NCBI GenBank assembly: GCA_964019055.1
Contig: OZ025221.1
Location: 9,429,993 to 9,493,992 of the forward strand
Direction of reading: 5' to 3'
DNA from: Anthopleura xanthogrammica
Taxonomy: Eukaryota > Cnidaria > Anthozoa > Actiniaria > Actiniidae
Length of the DNA stretch: 64,000 nucleotides
Of this stretch, positions 25,501-36,300 are shown piece by piece. A model generated the notes under the pieces. That model did not search any database and was not told the DNA's origin. It was given only the letters and a program-made list of their open reading frames with translations. Made by a program: the position numbers and the translations under genes. The first letter of the stretch is position 1, and the number at the start of each line of letters is the position of its first letter.

Positions 25501-26322
25501 GACCAAAAGGAAATGAAGGACCAAAGGGCAAATCTGGATCAACGGGCGTGATGGGAGAACCCGGACCACGAGGACTGAAGGGAGCGAAAGGTAATAAAAA
25601 TTAATGTAAAGAAAACTGAAGTCGTAGCTTGAGAAAACCTTCAAATTTTATCGACCTTGAAATAATCATTGGCTCGATCAAAGTCAAAGCACAGCTCTTA
25701 CTTACAGACCGAATTGGAATTGAGCTTGTTAGGTTTTGCGGAGGGAGGAAAATCGAAGAACCCCTAGAATCAAGGGAAGACCTAGCACTTTCCACTCACA
25801 TGCAATACCGTGTCCAGGAATCTAACCCGAGACCCCAAAGATGAGTAGCAGTGCATTTCTTCTATGCCACCCTTCCCAAACCAACTTGCAACTTTTATTT
25901 GCTTCACAGGATGGAGAGGTTCTAAGGGAGATATAGGAGAACACGGGCCTTTAGGAGCAAAAGGATCTAAAGGAGAACGTGGACTCGGGTCACAAGGAGG
26001 ACCACCAAACACACCGACGCCAGAACTGATTTGTGTGGACGTTGAAATTCTCTTCCACAATGCACCGGCAGAGGGGTGCACCTTAAGTCCAGACACTGTT
26101 AAGAAATCCATTGCCTCTCAAATTGGGGATCGAGAAGAAAACTTTGAAAATATCAGGTTGTTTACCAAAGTACAAGACGGTAAAAGGCAGTTACAGGTTA
26201 AATTCAGAACAACAGAAAAGGCTGAGAGAATTATAAAGGCAGACAAAGGCCAGATCAAACTGCCATTAGACAAAGCTAAATGTAACTACACAAATGTACT
26301 TCTCAAGGGTACTGCAAGGTGA
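19548..26322 (+). CDS. Type II transmembrane collagen D, same family as B and C
   Basis: Ten exons: 19548-19767, 20206-20604, 20871-21551, 21944-22381, 22580-23296, 24163-24366, 24453-24920, 25073-25198, 25501-25590, 25910-26322; 1251 residues, the longest of the array. The tail is Ser-rich (1-26), the span about 27-43, then [13 protein letters not shown] at 85-88 and the CTQTC pair before the triple helix. The middle exons are larger and more proline-rich than in A-C, with GEPGEPG-type stretches in exons three and five that should melt at higher temperature. The C-terminal domain has the same three cysteines ([20 protein letters not shown]) plus a 12-residue basic tail. The exon 4 donor is AAAG|GTCAAG, weaker than its neighbours. 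A TATA-like box lies 73 bp before the ATG. The gene lies tail to tail with KIF19. Confidence 0.87.
23377..23760 (+). mobile_element. Non-LTR retrotransposon remnant (reverse transcriptase C-terminal region)
   Basis: In gene D intron 5. The + strand reads about 80 codons without a stop in the style of the RT tail of CR1/L2/RTE-like LINEs: [10 protein letters not shown], a [14 protein letters not shown] block, [14 protein letters not shown], then [14 protein letters not shown]. After a stop, another frame continues with FDVNN and MWHVEV, resembling the usual LINE terminus. It is 5'-truncated, frameshifted and dead. Family level is from memory of typical LINE termini; exact family unknown. Confidence 0.7.
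24071..24162 (+). repeat. Copy of a gene A exon tail and intron in front of gene D exon 6
   Basis: Positions 24071-24226 are base-for-base identical to 1933-2088 of gene A, including 14 bases of a gene A exon end and its GTAACG donor, left as an orphan inside gene D intron 5. The same intron in gene B (10001-10078) is clearly more different. Confidence 0.85.
25700..25885 (-). mobile_element. tRNA-derived SINE, copy in gene D intron 9
   Basis: The - strand carries a tRNA-like head (box-B-like sequence around CGGGTTAGATTCCTGG) followed by a body with CTCACATG-type and GGTTCTTCGATTTTCCTCC-type segments. Four more copies lie in KIF19, JOSD2 and GTPBP1 introns. This copy is the most degraded. Confidence 0.6.
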
Positions 26323-27347
26323 ACGTAAAATTAATTTCTTCATTTTGTATTTGTCAATATTTTGTTTAAAATGAGATATTCATGTAAGATATGGGTTGTT
26401 CAGTTCCATTTTCCTGCTTCCCTGATTCACTACCGTTTTTCAATTCATTTGTTCAATATAGTGCATGCCAATTAAAAATTTCATTTCCGAATCCACTTTC
26501 CCTTCAAAACGGGATTCATGTTCCTTCATTTCTAAGAAATCCTGATTTATGAACCAACATACTTCCAGTTTGTTCCATGATTTACGAAAATCAAGAAATC
26601 AGTAGTAAAAAACGTTTCGCGCCAAATATGCTAATTAACCGTAAACGGAAGTTGCCCCAAATTAGCATTTAGGCGGAACCTGCCTCAAAATTTGTCAGTA
26701 TTGTTAGTTTTCACACCGCCATCTTGGATAAATTTAAACAAAATTAAACGTTGTCTTATTTGTTATTAAATATAATATCCACTGCAGGTCTTTTGTTGCT
26801 TCATTCTTTCGAAAATGATTACAGACCACATGTACAACTTATGTACTCCTTTAATTTATGTTAATAAATGGGCACTCGTGATGTTGTGCCACCTTTTCAC
26901 GGAAAAGGTTTACAATGTTATATACCTTACGAGAGTACTCTGATAACTTACACTAAATAAAAGTCGAGGCAATAACTTAAAAGGTTATTTATACTCGATT
27001 ATACTGTACAAATATCTTCATGCCATATAATAAGGACATCTATTTTATGATTCTACAATACGTTTCCTCTTTGGCAGAGGATTTCTGCCATGTTTGTTCA
27101 TGTATATTAATAAATAAACAAGAATCAAGTCACATCATGCAACATGATTTCCTGGTAAAATATGGGTATTTATCTTGCGGTAAAATGTTGCAAGTTGAAG
27201 TATTCTCTATATATGGTGTCTTAGATTTCTTGGCAATAAGATAGACTACATGCACTTTGAGATGCTTCTTTCCTTTAGGCCATGCCAAAGGAATTATATC
27301 GCAGGCTGGAACTGATTTCTCTTTCGGAGAAGGTCGCACGAATATTC
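26323..27347. other. Intergenic region between gene D and KIF19 (tail to tail)
   Basis: AT-rich sequence with polyadenylation-like motifs for gene D (AATAAA near 26862). No coding sequence, RNA gene or clear repeat is seen. Confidence 0.5.
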
Positions 27348-30300
27348 TTAGAATCTGCGTATCCCTGCATATGGTTTGGTCGGTCGCATAGCAACGCCAC
27401 TCACAGATAACGCGTCCACAGGAGAATTTCCCACAGATTGTTGCTTTCGTGGTTTTAGCCTCGGTGTAGACTGGTTCGAATCTGAGCCCGTCATGTCCGA
27501 TGGTGCGCGGTATCTCTTCTGAATTGTGAGCCCCTTACCGGGTGGTGTCCCGATTTGTCGCACAGTGGAAGTGGGTGTAACATTGGTGACAAAAGACTGA
27601 AGTTCACCTGTTATTGGAAATATCGAGTTAAAAATAATAGCTTACTATTGGTCTTCCAGTCATGTGATGACTAGAGTGACGTAATGTTTGGGCACATATC
27701 ACGTGCTTCTTCTTACTCATACGAATTGCCGAATGCCCTGGTATGTTTATCATGTGCTTTTGGAAGGTGTCACGTGATATTTAGCAAGGCTTCGTATTAG
27801 CTAGATTAAAAAACCAATTCTGGGAAATATCCATTCAAAGTGGACAGTGGGCATGCGAGTTTTGGCAGTATGTCACGCAAAATTATGTTTATGAGAATCA
27901 TGTAACTTTGTCACGCAATATAAGGTCACGAGAATTAACGGGATTTGCTCGCATAAATTAAGAAAAGTAAAGTAAAGTTTCATGCATTGCATACCATCTT
28001 GATAGTCATTGGTTTGGACACGAGAATATTTGATTTGCTCCTTGCTTCGAGCAACTCCTCGTGGAGCGTCGTTGAATTGCACCAGGGCCTTCGGGATGTG
28101 AGATCTTTTATTTTTGGTGTTCCCTGCGGGACTCGAGGACTCCAGTCCTAGGCTTACTCGTTCACGGATTTTGTTGGGAAACTGGTGTTGTTTGGGGCGG
28201 TGTAGTTTTGATGCTTCTTGCTGCCCCTTGCGTGTTCGTCTTGGTTTTACTGAACAGATTGAGGAATTAGGATTCAAAAATAAGGACTACACCAAGCAAA
28301 GAAGTTGCAAGAAATGTATCGGAGCTTAAAAAGCGGATTTTATTTGTTTGTTTTTTTTAAAAGGTAAAAACTATTAATAAGGACGCATTTGTCCGAAACA
28401 TAAAAACAGTTCATTCTCAAGACAGAAAAGTTTGTAAAACATTTTTTCAAAAAAGTTTTAAAACTGGCTTGCCAATTGCGCAATTGCGCAATTGCGCAGT
28501 ACATTTAAAACCCAGTTCACACGGTCAGCTTAAACCGAGAAGTGGACTTAGTACTACATTAATTGTCTTAATTAGCTAAAAATAGTTCATTTTCAAGGGA
28601 GGAAAGTTGATAAAAACTTTTTTTTATAAAGTTTTAAAACAACTGGCTCGTCAAAAGCGCAAGCGCAGTACAATAAAAAAACCCAGTTCAATGTGCGGTC
28701 AGCATGAACCAAGAGTGAACTTGATACTACATAAATTGTCTAAAAATAGTTCATTTTCGAGGGAGGAAGTCGATAAAAACGTTTTTATAAAGTTTTAAAA
28801 TAACTGGCTTGTCAATGGCCCGAGAGTGGACTTAGTACTATATAAATTGTCTTACCTCTGTGAACCCTGGCATCATCGAGAGAGGCTGATCTTTGTCTTT
28901 TGTTCAGTCTCGTTGGAGTTGACATCTTTCCTTGAACAGTTTTCCCCTTCTTCGTGATTCTTTTTCGGGTAACTGGCACCGAGTCCACAGACACTTGATC
29001 AGAAGCCTTTTTATCGATCATAGAAAGATCACCGAGGCTTAAAGACGGTTTGACGGCTTGTTTATTGCTGTTAACCCCAAGACTAGTATCCGAGACGGAC
29101 GCCATTGGTCTGTCACGTTCCTTCTCGCGCACAGAAACCAAAGATGACATCTTAGAAGACGAGACATCTTCACGAAGGCTCCCACTAGAGGCCAAACCGT
29201 TCTCCATCATGATGCGCCGACGGATAGAGAGGTCGGTGAATTTTTGTGTCCTTGAGAAGACTGGAGTCAATGGGGCGTAGTTTTCGGTATCGTTGTTGGG
29301 TTTCTTGGGCGTGGTCAGGAAGAATGAACTTCGAATGCTGATGTCATCGGGGGATGAGACACGTGACCGGTATTTTGGAGTATGCGCAGGAGATGTTGGG
29401 CTGATTGAAAACAAAAACCAACATCATATGAGTCAACGAATGGACCTTGATCACACGGCGCCATGTTCATTCCCATGACAATAAAACCTTTGTTAAAACC
29501 CGTATAATCTAGTCCTGAAGCGCTTGAATGCAAGGCTCCGCGGGGAAATATCTATTGTTCCATGCAACGAAGTACACAGCTTATCAGCTTACCTTGACTC
29601 AGCGAGAGAGTTTTCCATGAGAGTGTTGTAAGTTGAGGGTGTTGGACGAGATGTTTTGATTGGTGAGTTTTGTAGCGACACCAATCGAGACGGTGTTTCT
29701 TCCGTCAATGGGGATAACTTGCTCGTAAACGTGACTGAAAAAAAAGTAATAGCGGAGAATATGAGATTGAATTTACATAGAAAAGGTCGAAGTATTTGTT
29801 AGGATAACAGGGCCGGGCTGTAACAGGGGGAGGGGGAGGGGGAATGCCCGGCCCCCTTAATAATTTCGGATGTACTTTATATTGAACACTAAAAATTTTA
29901 GGTCTGTTACTAATACATAGGGCGTTTTAGAGTATAAACCCCCAATACTTTTGACCTAGCCCCGCCCCGCCCCGCCCCACCCCCCCCCCCCCCCCGCCCT
30001 ACTATTTTTTGCCTTCCTACGGCCCTGGATATAGATGATTGTGTTACGAACTAGGTAAAGGTAAAGGTTTCACTCACAGAGATTCTCACGTGATGTCATT
30101 CGACGGTTAATTCCAGCGAGAACTGCTGCCTACACAAAACAAAGAAATTGATTTAACAAATACCTATATTACATTTGACAGTAACCATATTTCCCTTCGA
30201 CGTACCCTATTTACACTGACTGGTGGACCAGGATTCGAGGTAGTGGATTCGGGTCGAGCCGAGTTAAGACTGTCTCTTTCATCTGTATCAGAAGACTGTT

Positions 30301-33300
30301 GAAGATATACTTCGTACAATCCTTCCAGTTCGGACGGGCAATTCACTTGTGCGTCTGGGGGGGAAATATTGAAATGTTCTTATATTACATTATTTTAGTC
30401 TAACAATTGTCGTATGTAAAAAAAAATATGAAAAAACCCAAGTTTTCAAATAAGTGAAGGCGAAAATGCAAACGCTTGCGAGCATACGGGACCTTCAGAA
30501 TTCCCCGCCAAAAACAAAACACCCCTATCACGTGACAAGGAGGTTTCTACAACTTACCGGTGATGACTGCTCGTTGCATCTGTATTATCTCGTCACATAA
30601 CTTCTGCCTTGACTCGTACTTGCTGACTTCCAAATCCTTGTAGCGTAGAATATTCTCTCTCAAAAGCGCCTGGCTCTGTAGTTCAGCGTTCGTTATTTCC
30701 AGTTCATGAACTTTACAAATTAAGCTCAGAATTTCTCGGTTTTCTTCGCTGCTTATTTTCTTTGGAAGTTGTTCTTCTAGGCGTTCGACTTCTTTGCGAG
30801 TTTGCTGAAGTTTGCTTTGCAGCGCGGTTTTCATTTCGGAGACTTTCTTTTCCTCTGCAATCAAGTTATTTATTTCCTCCCGAGCAAAAGTGACCTCTTC
30901 GGGTTCAGCCATTGAAAATGGCTCTGATTCTTGCACAACAACTTCGATCTTTTTATCCTTTTCCCTGTCGAGATCTTTATTTTCAACGTCTTCATAACTG
31001 TTGGATCTATCGCGCAAGTCTACACTGGAGTCATCATCTTCTTCGTCTTTGTCTCTCCATGCTCGTTTTCCGTTTTTATCCATTAGTGTGGTGGAGTCGT
31101 GGTCGCGATAAACATGCCGGTCTGTTTTTTCTGATTCCTTTTCGTTTCGTTCTCTTTCCATTTCTGCGTTTTTTGACGCCCGTCTTACCTTTTCTTGATC
31201 CCATCTACAGGAAAAAAAAATTAGTATGAATTATTTGGAAATCTAGTTCACAAACTTTTTTACTCCCTCTATTTTCTTTCTGTGTTCTTTTGTTTTATCC
31301 CTTTTATTTCTTTTCCTTTCATTCACTCATACTTGTCCATCCAACCACCAATCCATCTATCCATCCACCCACCCATCCACCAACCCACCCATCCATCAAC
31401 CCACCCACCCACTCATCCATCTATCCATCCATCCATCCATCCATCCATCCATCCATCCATCCATCCATCCATCCATCCATCCATCCATCCATCCATCCAT
31501 CCATCCATCCATCCATCCATCCATCCATCCATCCATCCATCCATCCATCCATCCATCCATCCATCCATCCATCCATCCATCCATCCATCCATCCATCCAT
31601 CCATCCATCCATCCATCCATCCATCCATCCATCCATCCATCCATCCATCCATCCATCCATCCATCCATCCATCCATCCATCCATCCATCCATCCATCCAT
31701 CCATCCATCCATCCATCCATCCATCCATCCATCCATCCATCCATCCATCCATCCATCCATCCATCCATCCATCCATCCATCCATCCATCCATCCATCCAT
31801 CCATCCATCCATCCATCCATCCATCCATCCATCCATCCATCCATCCATCCATCCATCCATCCATCCATCCATCCATCCATCCATCCATCCATCCATCCAT
31901 CCATCCATCCATCCATCCATCCATCCATCCATCCATCCATCCATCCATCCATCCATCCATCCATCCATCCATCCATCCATCCATCCATCCATCCATCCAT
32001 CCATCCATCCATCCATCCATCCATCCATCCATCCATCCATCCATCCATCCATCCATCCATCCATCCATCCATCCATCCATCCATCCATCCATCCATCCAT
32101 CCATCCATCCATCCATCCATCCATCCATCCATCCATCCATCCATCCATCCATCCATCCATCCATCCATCCATCCATCCATCCATCCATCCATCCATCCAT
32201 CCATCCATCCATCCATCCATCCATCCATCCATCCATCCATCCATCCATCCATCCATCCATCCATCCATCCATCCATCCATCCATCCATCCATCCATCCAT
32301 CCATCCATCCATCCATCCATCCATCCATCCATCCATCCATCCATCCATCCATCCATCCATCCATCCATCCATCCAGTCATCCATCCATCCACCCACCCAT
32401 CCATCTATCCATCCATCCACCCTACCCACCTACCCATCCATCTATCCATCCATCCATTTGTTCATTCACTACTTCAGTCAGTCAGTCAGTCATCCGTCCA
32501 TCCATCCATTCATTTACTATCCTTCCCTCCCTCTCTCCATTCGTCCATCTTTCCATCCATTCATTCTCATTCATTTTCTCATTCATTCATTCATTTCATC
32601 ATTGTAGATCTATAGACTATACTTACTCGTCAATCACCAGCATATATCGATTAGTGTCTAGAGCAATCTGCATCGCCATATCTTCCAGTTCCATTAACTT
32701 GTGTCTGAAAAACAAAATAACATTGAATAAGAAATCGAGGTAAGAGAAAGAAAGAAAAATAATGTCTTTTCTCACATTTTCTTTAAAAGAAATAGCTTCT
32801 CTCTCACACCTGTCATGCTTGCATTCCTCGGCCTCTAAGTCAGCCTTGGACAGATGGATCTCCCACACGTCTGATACATGATCAAGCTGACGATACACAC
32901 TCAAATTGTTTAACAAAGTTTACCTGATTTCCATCTGTTCGCGGAAGGTACTGACGAGCTGGTTGCGTATTTTATTCATTTCTGTGTGGTCTTTGTGTTT
33001 GGGATGATCTGAAGGCTCTGAAAAAGATATTACCATTGATCAATTAAAAACACTGTACCAAACTCTGGAACAACCTCTGGACTGATCTAAGTCGGGACAT
33101 GGCTAACTCACAGATAGAACACTGAAACAAACTCTGGGCTGATCTAATTAAGGGCTCGGCTAACTCACAGATGGTATTGTAATTTAACATGTTAGGTTTT
33201 ACGGAGGGAGGAAAAAGGAGAACCCGGAGAAAAACCCTTGAATGAAGGAAGAGACCCAACAAACTCTACTCACATGTGATGTCAAGTACAGGAATTGAAC

Positions 33301-36300
33301 CTGAGACCCCAGAGGTGAGAGGCCGGGGAGTGTAACACCGCTACACTACCCTTGATTCACTAGAAGTGTATGTAATAAAGAAAATTTGTTTATAATACCT
33401 TCAAAATTTGTTTTATTCGAATCGGTCTCTGTCACAGATTGTTCAGCGATCTTGTTCTTGAGGCGGAATATTTCCTTACGGAGATCTGTAATAATGTTGG
33501 TGTACTGAGCAATATGGTACGATACGTTGAACTGATTCTTTTTGATCTGTGGAAAATTCGGAAAGAGGAAACTTTACATCACAATAATTACTATCAACAC
33601 CATCATCATCATCATCATCAGCATCAGCATCATCAACACCATCAACATCATCATCATCATCATCATCATCATCAACACCATCATCATCATCATCATCACC
33701 ATCGCCATCACCATCGACACCATCATCATTACCACCATCATCTTCATCATTACTTATCATCACCACCAAAAAATATAAAAAAGAAAAAGAATAAAAGACC
33801 ATATAATGCAGAGTATCGATATATGTAGCGTGGTGTGGTATAGTGTGGTGCAGCATGTTGTGGTGTACTGTGGGTGATGTGATGTGGGATGGTGTGGTAT
33901 TGTGATATGATGTGTATGTTGGGGTGTGGTGTGGTGTAGTGTGAGTGGTATGATGTGATGTAGCATGGTGTGGTATAGTTTGGTATGGTGTGGTGTGGTA
34001 TCATGTGTGGTGCAGTATGTTGTGGTGTACTGTGGGTGCTGTGATGTGACATGATGTGGTGTAGTGTGCATGTTTGTGTGTGGTGTGGTGTGGTGTGGTG
34101 TGGTGTGGTGTGGTGTGGTGTGGTGTGGTGTGGTGTGGTGTGGTGTGGTGTGGTGTGGTGTGGTGTGGTGTGGTGTGGTGTGGTGTGGTGGAGTGTGAGT
34201 GGTGTAATATGATTTGATGTGGTGTGGTGTATTGTGGGTGGTGTGATGTGATTTGATGTGGCATGTTGTACAATTTGTGGTGTGGTGAAGTGTTGTGTCA
34301 ACATCCATCAGACTCACCGTAGTCTTGATGTTCTTTGCTCTATCTGCATATAACAAAGTGTTCCTGCTCTCTTCAAACCCTTTGCCTGCTGGGCTAACAT
34401 GTGCAATCATAACGGTCTTACAATTTCCACCAAGTGAATCCTGAAAAAAAGAGAGAAAAACTCATAAATTTGCATAACAAACCACTTTGCTTTGAACAAA
34501 AAAGGACAATAAGTTAAATTGCAACTTTGAAGTGCCATCTGCTCTGAATCAAGTTGCCACTCTCTCTTCTTTCTTCCATTCACCCATTTCTTGCATGATG
34601 CACCCTTTCACTCATTTTTCCCGCTTCTCCATTTCTCTTTCTTTCTCTTTCTTTAATACATCGATTTTTCTCCCTTTCTTTTCATCTTTCCACCCTCACA
34701 GTCCCTTTAGTTCGTTCATCCGTTCATTCATTCAATAATCAAGGTGTTTTACCTTTAGAAGTCTCGTCAATTTACTGTCTCTGAAGTTCACATAATGTCC
34801 TCTGTTCTCACCTGCAGGAGAAACACCATCAATCAACACTATAATCTTCAACAGTATAATCTTAAACAGTATTTAAAAGCATTCAGTATCAATATCTTCA
34901 CTTACTTAGTGCATTGATGCAGTTGCCAAGAGCCAGCAAAGACCTGTTGATGTGGGCTCCCTCTATCATTCTCTTGCCACGATTCTGATAAACAAAATGA
35001 AAAAATGGATTCGAATTTTATTAATATTATTCCCAGACAATGCACAGCTACAGAAAATACTCATTCAGCACCAAGATAGCGAACAAAGATTATCTGCTCC
35101 AAATGGTGGTCAAACACTGTCCACCATATGTCAACCACCATATGTCAACCACCATATATATGTCAACCAGAATAATCCTATCGAAAACTTGTGATTCAGC
35201 TGCTGCTTGAGACAGGAAATGAGGTCTAGTGCAACCCAGCAATTCAAGGAGTATTATAAACTTTTAATCATTTCTTTGCTACAGCTTTTGTTTTTTTTCT
35301 CCTCCATCATATCAACATGTAACTAAGTTTCCCTACCTTAGTCTGTGCTGCTCTCTCAGATCCTGCCAAGTCAATCATAAACAGCTTGCCAACCTTGACT
35401 TCCTGGATCACATTTTCAACTCTACTTTTTTGTTTTACAGTAACCTAAAAGAAAGAAATTCAAAATAGGTATCCAAATTGTAACAAATTATAATATCCAG
35501 CTTTTACGCAAGCTGCTTCAAGAAACAAGTGTGGCCTGCTTGGTTAGTGTGCTGCCTGCTAAGCAAGAGGTCCATAGTTTGATCCTCAGTTTGATCCTCA
35601 CACACTTGTTTTAAAGGGCAAGTGTGGCTTGGTTGGTTAGTGTGTTGCTTGCCAAGAAAGAGGTCAATCGCTTGATCCTCAGTGACCTCACACACTTGCT
35701 TTAAGGAGCAAGGTAAGTAGATAATATATACCTGTAGAATAGCATGTGATCTGGAAGAAGTTTTATTGGCTGCAGTTGGTTCTGATGTCCTCTGCTTATT
35801 ACCCATCAGTAACATCCCCATAACCTGGAAAAAAGTATAGAATAAAGATTAAAATAAATCATTTGCTGGTAAGAGATGTATGTCCTAATAAGAGCTATCC
35901 AAAATGGCCATAGTTTCTTGTCCACTTATGAATTATTAAATGAGTAACTACACAATAGAAATCAGTCACCAGGATAAGTCTGTAAATCAGATACAGAATC
36001 ATCCTCAGTTACTAGCGACAAATGATAAATTATTTCTATACTTCCCTTCCTAGCTAATAAATATACTTAATCAAAGTCATCCTCATATATAAATTCAACT
36101 TTAACATCAAATTTCTCAGTCAAACTCACTTCAATCTCAAAAATTTTAGTAGAACATGAAATTATACTCCTACACTTTTGATGAGCAAAATAAAATATTC
36201 ATATTTAGCTTGTCAGTGAAAGTGCCCATGATACAGATCGGCCACTCATATATTACTTGAATGAAGCAATAAATATTCTGACTCTTACCTCGCTCGTTGT

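Noticed and set aside
31282..32615. Open frames of up to 441 codons reading Ile-His-Pro-Ser or Met-Asp-Gly-Trp
   Set aside because: They are produced by the CCAT array, which is open in three frames on each strand. The array lies in a KIF19 intron.
33750..34410. His/Thr-rich frames of 184-216 codons on the - strand
   Set aside because: Mostly the GTGGT array. Only the piece 34440-34318 is real KIF19 exon.
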